Assembly (NCBI GenBank): GCA_047601745.1
Contig: JASGIS010000001.1
Span: 2,356,001 to 2,420,000 of the forward strand
Reading direction: 5' to 3'
DNA from: JAKPAM01 sp047601745
Lineage (GTDB): Bacteria > Pseudomonadota > Gammaproteobacteria > Burkholderiales > Burkholderiaceae_E
DNA: 64,000 nt
This document shows positions 15,516 to 25,700 of the stretch, piece after piece (position 1 is the stretch's first letter; every line of letters begins with the position of its first letter). The notes under the pieces were generated by a model, which saw only the letters and a list, made by a program, of their open reading frames with translations, searched no databases and had not been told where the DNA came from. The translations under genes and the position numbers were made by a program.

Positions 15516-18500
15516 TCAGCCGATCGCCATCAGGCTGGCGTTGCCGCCGGCCGCCGCCGTGTTGATCGAGGTCGAGACTTCCTCGATCAGCCAGTTCAGG
15601 CAGTAGGCGTCAGTTTCGCCGGCGATCTCGTCGGGCGTCGCCGATTGCACGAGGACCAGCGGGCCGGGCAGCGCGGCGATCCGGCGGTTGAGCGAGCGCA
15701 CCCGGGCCGCGTCGCCCTCGACGAGCGCGGCGGCGAACGGGCCGTCGGCCTGCCAGTCGGTGCTCCAGCGCACGCGCGCGGCGACGGTGGGCGGCAGTTC
15801 CCGGAGCACGTCCCGCCAGCGGCCGTCAGCGTCGATGACCAACTGGTTGCCGGTGGCCAGCGCGGCGGCGATCTGGCGACGCAGGCCGGTCGGCGTCGCG
15901 GGGACCAGCAGCACGCGTCCGCGCGGATGCAGCGCGTAGAGGTTGCGCTCGCCGACCGGGCCCGCCAGTTCGGTCTGCAGGCCGAGCGCCGAACGGTCGG
16001 CGAGGTCGCGCGCGGCCTGCGCGTCGGCGGCCAGGCCGTTGCCGGCCAGCCAGGTGATGAACGCGCGCAGCGCCGGGTCGGTGTGCGTCGAGCCGTACTG
16101 CGGCGGGATCGGCGCCTTGCGCACCAGGCGACCGATGTACAGCGGTCCGCCGGCCTTCGGGCCGGTGCCCGACAGGCCGCGGCCGCCGAACGGCTGCACG
16201 CCGACCACCGCGCCGATGACGTTGCGGTTGACGTACAGGTTGCCGGCCCGGATCCGGCCGGTGACGTGCGCGATCGTTTCGTCGAGCCGGGTGTGCAGGC
16301 CGAAGGTCAGGCCATAACCCGACGCGTTGATCTCGTCGATCAGCTTGTCCAGGTCGTTGCGGCGGAAGCGGATCACGTGCAGCACCGGTCCGAAGACTTC
16401 GCGCTGCAGGTCGGCCAGCGATCGGATCTCGATGATCGTCGGCGCGACGAAAGTGCCGTGCCGTGCCGCCGCCGGCAGCGGCAGCCGCGAGATCCGGCAG
16501 CCGCGGCCGCGCAGGCGGTCGACGTGGCGCTCGATGCCGTCGCGGGCCTCGGCCGTGATGACCGGGCCGATGTCGACGTCGAGCCGATCGGTGCGGCCCG
16601 GCGTCAGCTCGTGCAGCGCGCCGCTCAGCATCGCCAGCGTGCGGTCGGCGACGTCCTGCTGCAGGCACAGCACGCGCAGCGCCGAGCAACGCTGGCCGGC
16701 GCTGTCGAAGGCCGACGCGATGACGTCGCCGACGACCTGTTCGGCGAGCGCCGACGAGTCGACGATCATCGCGTTCTGGCCGCCGGTCTCGGCGATCAGC
16801 GGGATCGGTTTGCCGTCGTCGGACAGCCGCTCGGCGAGCTGCGCCTGGATCAGGCGCGCGACCTCGGTCGAGCCGGTGAACAGGACGCCGGCCGTGCGCG
16901 ACGCGCCGACCAGCGCCGCGCCCAGGCTGCCGTCGCCGGGCGCGTACTGCAGCGCGCCGACCGGCACGCCGGCCTCGTGCAGGATCCGGACGCTCTCATG
17001 GGCGATCAGCGGCGTTTCTTCGGCGGGCTTGGCGATGACGGCGTTGCCGGCGACCAGCGACGCGGCGACCTGGCCGGTGAAGATCGCCAGCGGGAAGTTC
17101 CACGGGCTGATGCAGACGACGGCGCCGAGCGGCCGGTGCGACGGGCCGAGCGTGCGGCGCGCCTGGTCGGCGTAGTAGCGAAGGAAGTCGATCGCCTCGC
17201 GGACCTCGCCGATCGCGTTGGCGGCGGTCTTGCCGGCTTCGCGCATGACGAGGCCCATCAGCGTTTCGATGCAAGCCTGCATCGCGTCCGCGGCGCGGTC
17301 GAGGCAGGCGGCGCGTTCGCCCGGCGCGAGCGCCGCCCACGCGTCGGCGTGCGCGGCGGCCGCGGCGACGATGCGTTCGGCGCGCTCGGCCGCGACCTCG
17401 GTGACGCGGCCGACGAGGTCGCGATGGTCGGCCGGGTTGCGCACGTCGCGCGTCGCGGGCGTGTCGGGCTCGCGGGGAGCGGCGCCGGCCGGTGCGTCAG
17501 TCGGTGCGTCGGCCGGTCGATCGGCGCGTTCGCCGTCGGCGCTCTCGGCCGCACGGTCGGCGGCAGCGGCGCCGGTATCGTCGGCGTCGTCGGCCAGCAG
17601 CGGCCGCGCGTGCCAGCTTCGTGCGGCGGACTCGGCGAGCCAGGCCGACAGGTGCGCGAGCACCGCCTCGTTCGACAGGTCCAGGCCGGCGGAATTGCGG
17701 CGCGCCGGGCCGTACAGGTCCGCCGGCAGCGCGATCCGTTCGTGCGGGGCGCCGATGACCGGCATCGCGGCGACGACGTCGACCGGGTCGGCGATCAGTT
17801 CGTCGATCGAGACGCCGTCGTCGGCGATGCGGTGGACGAACGACGAGTTGGCGCCGTTCTCGAGCAGACGGCGCACGAGGTAAGCGAGCAGCGTTTCGTG
17901 CGTGCCGACCGGCGCGTAGATCCGGCACGGGCGGTCGAGCTTGTCCGGGCCGACGACCTCGTCATACAGCGGCTCGCCCATGCCGTGCAGGCACTGGAAC
18001 TCGTACTGGCCGACGGCGAATCCGGGGCCGGCCAGGTGATGGATCGTCGCCAGCGTCTGCGCGTTGTGCGTGGCGAACTGCGGAAAGATCGCGTCCGTCG
18101 CGGCCAGCAGCTTGCGCGCGCACGCGATATAAGCGACGTCGGTGTGGACCTTGCGCGTGTAGACCGGGAAGCCGTCGAGCCCGTCGAGCTGCGCGCGCTT
18201 GATCTCGGCGTCCCAGTAGGCGCCCTTGACCAGGCGCAGCATCAGGCGACGGCCCGAGCGGCGGGCCAGGTCGATCAGGTGATCGAGCACGAACGGGCAG
18301 CGCTTGCCGTAGGCCTGCACGACGAAGCCCAGGCCGTTCCAGCCGTCCAGGCGCTCGTCGGCGCACAACGCTTCGAGCAGGTCCAGCGACAGTTCGAGCC
18401 GGTCGGCCTCTTCGGCGTCGATGTTCAAGCCGATGTCGTAGGACCGGGCCAGTCGCGCCAGCTCGCGCACGCGCGGCAGCAGTTCGTCCATCACGCGCGC

Positions 18501-19439
18501 GGCCTGGGCACGTGCATAGCGCGGATGCAGCGCCGACAGCTTGATCGAGATGCCGGGGCCGTCGTAGACGCCGCGCCGGTTGGCCGCCTTGCCGATCGCG
18601 TGGATCGCGGTCTCGTACTCGCGGTAATAGCGGGCGGCGTCGGCGGCGGTGGTCGCGGCCTCGCCGAGCATGTCGTACGAATAGCGAAAGCCGCGCGCCT
18701 CGCGTGTTCGCGCGCGCTCGAGCGCCTCGTCGATCGTCTCGCCGGTGACGAACTGCTCGCCGAGCATGCGCATCGCCAGGTCGATGCCGTGCCGGATCAC
18801 CGGCTCGCCGCAGCGGGCGATCAGCCTCGTCAGCGCCGCCGTCAGTCCGCGGTCATTGGCCGTCGACGCGAGCTTGCCGGTGACGATCAGTCCCCAGGTC
18901 GCGGCGTTGACGAACAGCGGGCGGTCGCCATCGAGGTGCGACTTCCAGTCGCCCTCGGCGATCTTGTCGCGGATCAGCGCGTCGCGCGTGGCCGTGTCGG
19001 GGATACGCAGCAGCGCTTCGGCCAGGCACATCAGCGCGACGCCTTCCTGGCTCGACAGCGCGTACTCGTGGACCAAGGCCTCGACGCCGCTGCCCTTGCG
19101 CTTGGCGCGCAGCGCTTCGACGAGCTTGCGCGCGGTGCCGGCGATCGCCAGGCGGCTCGCGTCCGGCAACGTCGCGTCGGCGACCAGCGGCGGCAGGCAT
19201 TCGGTCTCGGGGCGGCGGTACGCGGCGGTGATCGCCCGGCGCAGCGGGCTCGGCGGCCGGACCGGCGGCGCGAACTGCGAGAACGGGGCCGGTGGAACGG
19301 GCGGGTCGGCTGGAGTTGCTGGAGTTGCTGAGGCGGCTGGAGTGGCTGGAGTGGCCGAGGCGGCCGAGGCGGGGCCAGCCTGGATGGGGGCGGACGGCGT
19401 GGGGCCGGACGAGGACGGTTCGGGTGCCGGAGTGGGCAT
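15516..19439 (-). CDS. putA: Bifunctional proline dehydrogenase / L-glutamate gamma-semialdehyde dehydrogenase
   Basis: 1307 residues. After a Pro/Ala-rich N-terminal tail comes the PutA dimerisation region, then the FAD proline dehydrogenase barrel (for example RLVKGAYWDAEIKRAQ near residue 405). The NAD-dependent aldehyde dehydrogenase domain follows, with the catalytic Glu in IAETGGQNAM (~883) and Cys in DSAGQRCSALR (~917), and then the usual C-terminal domain. It oxidises proline to glutamate with substrate channelling. It lacks the N-terminal ribbon-helix-helix (RHH) DNA-binding domain of E. coli PutA, so it should not repress its own gene. A low-complexity Ala/Asp/Pro insertion lies in the region joining the two catalytic parts. 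The first ~45 residues come from 9-bp repeats at 19311-19372. A toxin-antitoxin pair lies 37 bp upstream. Confidence 0.96.
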   Translation of the reverse strand: MPTPAPEPSSSGPTPSAPIQAGPASAASATPATPAASATPATPADPPVPPAPFSQFAPPVRPPSPLRRAITAAYRRPETECLPPLVADATLPDASRLAIAGTARKLVEALRAKRKGSGVEALVHEYALSSQEGVALMCLAEALLRIPDTATRDALIRDKIAEGDWKSHLDGDRPLFVNAATWGLIVTGKLASTANDRGLTAALTRLIARCGEPVIRHGIDLAMRMLGEQFVTGETIDEALERARTREARGFRYSYDMLGEAATTAADAARYYREYETAIHAIGKAANRRGVYDGPGISIKLSALHPRYARAQAARVMDELLPRVRELARLARSYDIGLNIDAEEADRLELSLDLLEALCADERLDGWNGLGFVVQAYGKRCPFVLDHLIDLARRSGRRLMLRLVKGAYWDAEIKRAQLDGLDGFPVYTRKVHTDVAYIACARKLLAATDAIFPQFATHNAQTLATIHHLAGPGFAVGQYEFQCLHGMGEPLYDEVVGPDKLDRPCRIYAPVGTHETLLAYLVRRLLENGANSSFVHRIADDGVSIDELIADPVDVVAAMPVIGAPHERIALPADLYGPARRNSAGLDLSNEAVLAHLSAWLAESAARSWHARPLLADDADDTGAAAADRAAESADGERADRPADAPTDAPAGAAPREPDTPATRDVRNPADHRDLVGRVTEVAAERAERIVAAAAAHADAWAALAPGERAACLDRAADAMQACIETLMGLVMREAGKTAANAIGEVREAIDFLRYYADQARRTLGPSHRPLGAVVCISPWNFPLAIFTGQVAASLVAGNAVIAKPAEETPLIAHESVRILHEAGVPVGALQYAPGDGSLGAALVGASRTAGVLFTGSTEVARLIQAQLAERLSDDGKPIPLIAETGGQNAMIVDSSALAEQVVGDVIASAFDSAGQRCSALRVLCLQQDVADRTLAMLSGALHELTPGRTDRLDVDIGPVITAEARDGIERHVDRLRGRGCRISRLPLPAAARHGTFVAPTIIEIRSLADLQREVFGPVLHVIRFRRNDLDKLIDEINASGYGLTFGLHTRLDETIAHVTGRIRAGNLYVNRNVIGAVVGVQPFGGRGLSGTGPKAGGPLYIGRLVRKAPIPPQYGSTHTDPALRAFITWLAGNGLAADAQAARDLADRSALGLQTELAGPVGERNLYALHPRGRVLLVPATPTGLRRQIAAALATGNQLVIDADGRWRDVLRELPPTVAARVRWSTDWQADGPFAAALVEGDAARVRSLNRRIAALPGPLVLVQSATPDEIAGETDAYCLNWLIEEVSTSINTAAAGGNASLMAIG
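19311..19372. repeat. 9-bp in-frame tandem repeats coding the PutA N-terminal tail
   Basis: About seven imperfect copies of TGGAGTTGC / TGGAGTGGC / CGAGGCGGC lie head to tail. Read on the minus strand they give the Ala/Ser/Thr/Pro run near PutA residues 23-43. The unit is a multiple of three, so copy-number change would leave the frame intact. Confidence 0.75.
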
Positions 19440-19476
19440 GGCGGTTCTCGTGCGTACGTTTTCGCTGCGCTTCAGG

Positions 19477-19737
19477 TCAATCCTCGATGGCATCCTTCGG
19501 CTGGGGCGGCGTATCCGGTACCCGGTCCAGAAGCCCGGCCAAGTCGCCTCGCTTAGCCATGCCTGCGCGAGCCTTGAGGAAATCGGCGGCCGTTTCCACC
19601 GCGCCGATTTTCTGCGCGACCGCCGAGACGATCCACTGATTGAGCGACACGCCATCCTCCATGGCCAGGCGGGTGGCCGTCTCCTTGAGCGACTGCGGCA
19701 GTTGCAGCGGATATTTGTAGCGTTGAGCCTGTGTCAT
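19477..19737 (-). CDS. Ribbon-helix-helix (HicB/Arc-like) antitoxin of a PIN toxin pair
   Basis: 86 residues. The segment YKYPLQLPQSLKETATRLAM followed by EDGVSLNQWIVSAVAQKI is a ribbon-helix-helix fold: a short beta strand, then two helices, with the GVSLNQWI turn typical of HicB/Arc antitoxins. The C-terminal 35 residues are Asp/Pro-rich and likely bind the toxin. Its ATG overlaps the stop of the upstream toxin gene (ATGA), so expression is coupled and the order is toxin first. It should neutralise the PIN toxin and repress the promoter at 20162-20192. putA starts 37 bp after its stop, so read-through into putA is likely. Confidence 0.85.
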   Translation of the reverse strand: MTQAQRYKYPLQLPQSLKETATRLAMEDGVSLNQWIVSAVAQKIGAVETAADFLKARAGMAKRGDLAGLLDRVPDTPPQPKDAIED

Positions 19738-20153
19738 GGGTTCAATCTCCTGACGATCTCACCAGGCGTCGCGATGGCAACGCCCAACTCGAGAGCCGGA
19801 CGGAAATCCTTGACGTTATGCGTCACGATGGCGTCCGCCTGCCCGTTCAGCGCAGCCTCCAGCACCATCTCATCCGCGGCATCGGGCAACATGGGGCGCG
19901 TCCGAAACGATATATCGATGCCCTCGGACACCGCGGCGAGCGAGCGCATCACCGCTGCGACATCCGCCAGGCTGTGCCCGGCGATCTTTCGGGTTTCTTT
20001 CCGGCTCAGGACCGCCTCGTACTCCAGAAAAAGCGCTGTCGAACAAAGGGGCGTCAGCACACCCCGATCAACCCACCGTAGCAGCAGATGGCTTGCCCCG
20101 TTGCGACTGCGGAACGCTGCCACGATGACGTTGGTGTCCAGAACCAGTCTCAT
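19734..20153 (-). CDS. PIN-domain toxin, COG1569 family
   Basis: 139 residues from the ATG at 20153; an in-frame GTG at 20162 would add three residues. The start MRLVLDTNVIVAAFRS carries the first PIN aspartate (D6). Others follow in LFLEYEAVLSR, PDAADEMVLEAA and ADAIVTHNVKDF, together forming the acidic metal site of a ribonuclease. This family is annotated as the toxin component of PIN-type toxin-antitoxin systems, commonly beside RHH antitoxins. It precedes its antitoxin, the opposite of the Phd/VapC pair at 2.6 kb. A near-consensus promoter ends only a few bases before the ATG, so the mRNA may be leaderless. Confidence 0.85.
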   Translation of the reverse strand: MRLVLDTNVIVAAFRSRNGASHLLLRWVDRGVLTPLCSTALFLEYEAVLSRKETRKIAGHSLADVAAVMRSLAAVSEGIDISFRTRPMLPDAADEMVLEAALNGQADAIVTHNVKDFRPALELGVAIATPGEIVRRLNP

Positions 20154-20161
20154 GGTGAACA

Positions 20162-20192
20162 CTATTATGACATCTCATCGGATGTCAATAAT
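20162..20192 (-). promoter_or_regulatory. Promoter and inverted-repeat operator of the PIN/RHH pair
   Basis: Read on the minus strand, a consensus -35 TTGACA (20188-20183) is followed by a -10-like TAATAG (20167-20162) with a 15-nt spacer. The same region is an inverted repeat: ATTATGACATC (20164-20174) against GATGTCAATAAT (20181-20192), with one base unpaired. A repressor bound here would cover both promoter boxes, as expected for RHH autoregulation. Transcription would start about 2 nt before the ATG at 20153. Confidence 0.6.
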
Positions 20193-20348
20193 TTCGGAGC
20201 GACGTGCCCGAGGACTTGCTGCTGTTCACATCGAATCCGCAAGCTCGTTCAACCTGGTCCGGCAATGTCTGCAAGACTTGCTCTGCGCGCATCGGTCCGC
20301 TTCATCTCGAGGTCTCGACTCAGCCCGGATGCTTGCTGGCCATGATGA

Positions 20349-21896
20349 CTAAGGACGATAACCGAACCGGGTCGGCCCGGGCTGCCGAAGCGGCGCCGCG
20401 AGGTTCGCGAACTCGACCAGCGTCGCGCGGGTCTCGGCCGGATCGATGATGTCCTCGATGACGAAGGCTTCGGCGCTGCGGAACGGCGAGGTCAGGCCGC
20501 GCACGCGCCGTTCGATGCGCTGGCGCGTCGCCTCCGGGTCGTCGGACGCCTCGATCTCGGCCTTGTAGGCGACTTCGAGCCCGCCCTCGATCGGCAGCGA
20601 TCCCCATTGCGCGGACGGCCACGCGTAGCGGAAGTTGAAGCGGTCGGGGTTCTGGTGGGCGCCGCCGGCGACGCCGAACGCCTTGCGGATGATGATCGTG
20701 CACCAGGGCACGGTGGTCTGCGCCAGCGCGGTCAGCGCGCGCACGCCGGTCCGCATCACGCCCTCTTTCTCCGCGTCCAGGCCGATCCGGAAGCCGGGCA
20801 CGTCGACCAGGTTGACCACCGGCAGATGGAACTGCTCGGCCAGGTCGGCCATGCGCATGTATTTCTCGGTGGTCTGGCGGTCCCAGGCGCCGCCATAGTG
20901 ATAAGGGTCGCTGGCGACCAGGACCACCGGCCAGCCGTCGATGCGCGCCAGGCCCGCGGCGATCGCCTTGCCCCAGTAGCGGCCGATCTCCATGAACGAG
21001 CCGCTGTCGACCAGCGTCTCGACGATGCCGCGGATCTTGTAGACCGAGCGCGGGTTCTCGGGAATCGCGGCGCGCAGCGCCTGCTGGTCGCCGGCGGCCT
21101 CGCGGCCGCTGTCGGCGCGCGGCGGCAGTTCGTGGACGGAGGCCGGCAGGTACGACAGGAAACGCCGGGCGCGCGCGAAGGCTTCGGCTTCGGTCGCCGC
21201 CTCGTCGTCGACGACGCCGTTGCGGGTATGGATCCGGCTGCCGCCGAGCTCGTTCTTGCCGATGTCCTGGCCGGTGCGGGCCACCACCGGCGGGCCGGCG
21301 ACGAAGAGCTGCGAGGTGTCGCGCACCATGACCGAGTAGTGGCTGCCCGACACGCGCGCGGCGCCCAGGCCGGCGACCGAGCCCAGGCCTAGGCCGACGA
21401 CGGGCACGGTCGCCAGGTTGCGCGCGACGTAGGGCCAGACCTTGACCTTGGGCAGCAACGTATGCCCCTTGATCTCGATGTTCTTGACCGAGCCGCCGCC
21501 GCCGGTGCCGTCGACCAGCCGTACCAGCGGTATGCGCAGCTCGTACGCCATCTGCTCGGCCACGATCATCTTGTCGCCGACGGCGCCGTCGTTGGCGCCG
21601 CCGCGGACCGTGAAATCGTCGCCGACCACGACCGCCGGCCGCCCGCCGATGCGCGCGCGGCCCATCAGCAGGTTCGACGGCGTGAAGTCGCGAAGCTCGC
21701 CGTTCTCGTCGTAGTCGCCGCTGCCGGCCAGCCCGCCGACCTCGCGGAACGAGCCTTCGTCGACCAGCGCGGCGATCCGCTCACGAACCGGCAGCTTGCC
21801 GTTGTCCCGATGGCGCTTGAGTTTCTCCTCGCCGCCCATGCGTTGCCCGAGTTCGGTCCTGCGGGCCAGTTCGTCGCGTTCCTTCTGCCAGCTCAC
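20349..21896 (-). CDS. Acyl-CoA carboxylase, carboxyltransferase (beta) subunit
   Basis: 515 residues starting at a GTG with GGAG upstream. Two crotonase-like halves: the N-terminal one with VVGDDFTVRGGANDGAVGDK and LVRLVDGTGGGGS, the C-terminal one with VVLVASDPYHYGGAWD, LVDVPGFRIGLDAEKEG and RKAFGVAGGAHQNPDRF. These are hallmarks of the PccB/MccB carboxyltransferase family, which moves CO2 from carboxybiotin to an acyl-CoA. No biotin carboxylase/biotin carrier (alpha) subunit is in the window. It is the last gene of the run tcuR-tcuA-tcuB-aldehyde dehydrogenase-hydroxyacid dehydrogenase, with only 39 bp to the preceding gene. The acyl-CoA substrate is unknown. Confidence 0.9.
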   Translation of the reverse strand: MSWQKERDELARRTELGQRMGGEEKLKRHRDNGKLPVRERIAALVDEGSFREVGGLAGSGDYDENGELRDFTPSNLLMGRARIGGRPAVVVGDDFTVRGGANDGAVGDKMIVAEQMAYELRIPLVRLVDGTGGGGSVKNIEIKGHTLLPKVKVWPYVARNLATVPVVGLGLGSVAGLGAARVSGSHYSVMVRDTSQLFVAGPPVVARTGQDIGKNELGGSRIHTRNGVVDDEAATEAEAFARARRFLSYLPASVHELPPRADSGREAAGDQQALRAAIPENPRSVYKIRGIVETLVDSGSFMEIGRYWGKAIAAGLARIDGWPVVLVASDPYHYGGAWDRQTTEKYMRMADLAEQFHLPVVNLVDVPGFRIGLDAEKEGVMRTGVRALTALAQTTVPWCTIIIRKAFGVAGGAHQNPDRFNFRYAWPSAQWGSLPIEGGLEVAYKAEIEASDDPEATRQRIERRVRGLTSPFRSAEAFVIEDIIDPAETRATLVEFANLAAPLRQPGPTRFGYRP

Positions 21897-21935
21897 GTGT
21901 GATGCTCCGATGATGTGCTTGTGCTTCGGCCGCCG

Positions 21936-22826
21936 TCAGGCGGCCCCGGAACCGGCCTCGAACACCAGGCTGATCGCCGGCGCGTACTTGTCGCCGTGGC
22001 CGGCGTCGATCGCTTTCTGCAAGGTCTGCAGCAGGTTGCGCGCGCCGGTCGGATCGACGCCGACCTGCTCGGCCAGCGCGACCGCGTACGAGATGTCCTT
22101 CTTCGCGTAGCTGACCGGAAACGCTCTCTCGGGAAACTGCTGCGGGGCGATCGCCTTCAGGCCGTGGTTGCGCAGCGCGAAGCTGTCGGCCGATCCGGTC
22201 GACAGCGCGTGGAACAGCACGTCGGGCTGCACGCCGGCGCGCCGGCCGATCGCTGCGGCCTCGGACAGCGCCAGCACCGTCTCGTACAGCACCATGTTGT
22301 TCAGGATCTTGACGACCTGGCCGGCGCTGACGTCGCCGGCGTGCGTGACGTCGGACGCGAAGGTGCGCAGCAGCGGCTCGATCCGCTCGAACAGCTCGCG
22401 GCTCGCGCCGACCGGCACGGCCAGCGTGCCCGCTTCGGCGGCGGCGCGCGTGCGCATCACCGGCGCGTCGGCGAAGCCGATGCCCTTGTCCCGCAGCCGT
22501 CTGGCGACGTCGAGCGTGATGTCGACCGGCGACGTGCTCAGGTCGACGAGGGTCGTGCCGGCGGGCAGGCATTCGGCCAGGCCACCGGGCGCCGTCACCA
22601 CCTGCCGGACGATCTCTCCGGACGGCAGCGACAGGAAGACGATGTCGGCCTGCGCGGTCAGCGTTTGCAGGCTGGCCGCCTGCACGCCATGCGCGGCCAG
22701 GCGCTCCAGCGGTGTGGTGTCCAGGTCAGAAGCCAGCACTCGCGCGCCGCTCTTGCTGGCGATGTGCCGGCAGATGGGCTCGCCCATCACGCCGACGCCG
22801 ATGAAACCCACGGTCGATGCCTGCAT
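21936..22826 (-). CDS. NAD(P)-dependent beta-hydroxyacid dehydrogenase (3-hydroxyisobutyrate dehydrogenase family)
   Basis: 296 residues, the normal length. The Rossmann start VGFIGVGVMGEPICRHIA is the NAD(P)-binding glycine loop. The substrate-binding region is VDLSTSPVDIT, and the catalytic lysine lies in AGQVVKILNNMVLYETV. A strong AGGAGGAGAT Shine-Dalgarno precedes the ATG at 22826. Members oxidise 3-hydroxyisobutyrate, tartronate semialdehyde, 2-hydroxymethylglutarate and related 3-hydroxyacids. It lies 35 bp behind an aldehyde dehydrogenase, which would naturally take a semialdehyde product one step further. The specific acid is not identifiable from sequence. Confidence 0.9.
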   Translation of the reverse strand: MQASTVGFIGVGVMGEPICRHIASKSGARVLASDLDTTPLERLAAHGVQAASLQTLTAQADIVFLSLPSGEIVRQVVTAPGGLAECLPAGTTLVDLSTSPVDITLDVARRLRDKGIGFADAPVMRTRAAAEAGTLAVPVGASRELFERIEPLLRTFASDVTHAGDVSAGQVVKILNNMVLYETVLALSEAAAIGRRAGVQPDVLFHALSTGSADSFALRNHGLKAIAPQQFPERAFPVSYAKKDISYAVALAEQVGVDPTGARNLLQTLQKAIDAGHGDKYAPAISLVFEAGSGAA

Positions 22827-22861
22827 CGGATCTCCTCCTTGTCTTCGATTCGCCTGTCGCG

Positions 22862-24343
<1,482 letters not shown>

Positions 24344-24407
24344 GGGGTCTCCTTCGTGCGGCTCATCGATGGGCGAGGGCGGGCACAGGCATCGTGCGCT
24401 CAGATTC

Positions 24408-25688
24408 TCAGTCCGTTCCGGCGACGACGGGGTTGGGTTCACGCTTCTCGGCGCCGTAGCGCAGCAGTGCGGCCGTGCGGTAGACGCCGTGCGCGAACTT
24501 GCCGTACGGCATCGTCGCGAACAGCGCGATCACCGCGCCCAGGTGCAGGCACAACAGCAGCGCGAGCGCGGGTGTCGCGCGCGCCAGCCACAGCAGCATG
24601 CCGCTGGCCGCGACCAGGAACAGCAGCGCGATGAAGCCGAGGTCCATCGGTGTCTGCCGGGGATCGCCGTGCAGCGGATGACGCGTGCGGTGCTGGTGCC
24701 ATTGGCGCGCGGTGCCGATCAGCAGGCTCGCGCCGCCCAGCGCGCCCAGCAGCTTGGGCAGGCTGGGCAGGTCGTACGGCGCGACCCAGCCGAACGCATA
24801 GTGATAGACGGTGCCGAGCGCCGTGGCGGCGAAACACAGCGCAAAGCCGTAGAACGTCCAGTGATGCGCGTGCCGTCGCGACAGCGAGTACGCGTCGTCC
24901 TCGTTGTGGCAGCCGTCGCCGTGGCCGCCGCCCAGGTAAGTGAGGCGCAGCACGTCGTGCGTCGCTTCCGCGGCCGCCGCTGCGCCGACCGGCACGCCGG
25001 CCGTCGCGGGCCGGATGTCCTTCAGGAAGCGGCGCACGCCCATCGACAGCGCGAGCACCGCGAACCCGAAGACCGGCGCGAACAGGCCGACCAGCACCCG
25101 GTGCGGGAACAAGTTGTAGAAGTCGTTGCCGAGCGGCCGGCTGACGAGCTGGGCGACGCCGCCCTGGACCGCGACGGCCATCGCCAGGAACAGGAACAGG
25201 CCGGCGGCGAGCGCCAGCGACAGCGTCAGTCCGTTGCGGCGGTAGAGCCGGCCCAGCGCGGGGGGCCACGCGTACTCGGCGTAGGTCCGGCCGCGCACGG
25301 CGGCCATCGCCTTAGGGACGTTGATCGCGAACTCGTGCGGCGGCGCGTACTGGCAGGCGTGCAGGCAGGCGCCGCAGTTGTGGCACAGGTTGGCCAGGTA
25401 ATGGACGTCGGCCTTGCCGAACTCCAGACGGCGCGTCATCGCCGGGAACACCGCGCAGAAGCCCTCGCAATAACGGCAGGCGTTGCAGATCTGCATCTGC
25501 CGGGCCACTTCGCTTTCGGCGGCTGGCTCGGTGGTGGTTCCAGTGGTTCCCGGGGATCCAGTGTTTCCGGCGGTTCCGGTGGTTCCAGTGGTTCCAGTGG
25601 TTCCAGTGGTTCCAGTGGCCGCGGTGGCGGCAGTGGTGGCGACGGCGACGGTGACCGGCACGATCGGGATGATGGTCGGGGAAGGCAT
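24408..25688 (-). CDS. tcuB: Tricarballylate utilization protein TcuB: 4Fe-4S membrane electron carrier
   Basis: 426 residues. A repetitive Thr/Gly N-terminal stretch (residues ~20-55) is followed by two ferredoxin-like clusters of cysteines, ICNACRYCEGFCAVF and NLCHNCGACLHACQYAPP. Several membrane segments then carry histidines suited to haem (for example LSLALAAGLFLFLAMAVAV and YGFALCFAATALG). In Salmonella TcuB re-oxidises the FADH2 of TcuA and passes electrons to the quinone pool. It starts 12 bp after the tcuA stop, so they form a transcriptional unit. The extended repeat-coded N-terminus is unusual; homologues begin near RQMQICNACRYC, so a downstream start is possible although no ATG is available in the repeat. 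Confidence 0.92.
   Translation of the reverse strand: MPSPTIIPIVPVTVAVATTAATAATGTTGTTGTTGTTGTAGNTGSPGTTGTTTEPAAESEVARQMQICNACRYCEGFCAVFPAMTRRLEFGKADVHYLANLCHNCGACLHACQYAPPHEFAINVPKAMAAVRGRTYAEYAWPPALGRLYRRNGLTLSLALAAGLFLFLAMAVAVQGGVAQLVSRPLGNDFYNLFPHRVLVGLFAPVFGFAVLALSMGVRRFLKDIRPATAGVPVGAAAAAEATHDVLRLTYLGGGHGDGCHNEDDAYSLSRRHAHHWTFYGFALCFAATALGTVYHYAFGWVAPYDLPSLPKLLGALGGASLLIGTARQWHQHRTRHPLHGDPRQTPMDLGFIALLFLVAASGMLLWLARATPALALLLCLHLGAVIALFATMPYGKFAHGVYRTAALLRYGAEKREPNPVVAGTD
25532..25618. repeat. 9-bp tandem repeat array inside the 5' part of tcuB
   Basis: About ten head-to-tail copies of a 9-bp unit, mostly AGTGGTTCC on the plus strand with variants (CGGGGATCC, AGTGTTTCC, GGCGGTTCC). The last four are nearly identical. 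On the coding strand it gives Gly-Thr-Thr / Gly-Thr-Ala triplets. Period nine keeps the frame, so length variants would change only the N-terminal spacer of TcuB. Confidence 0.85.
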
Positions 25689-25700
25689 CGGTTCGGGTTC

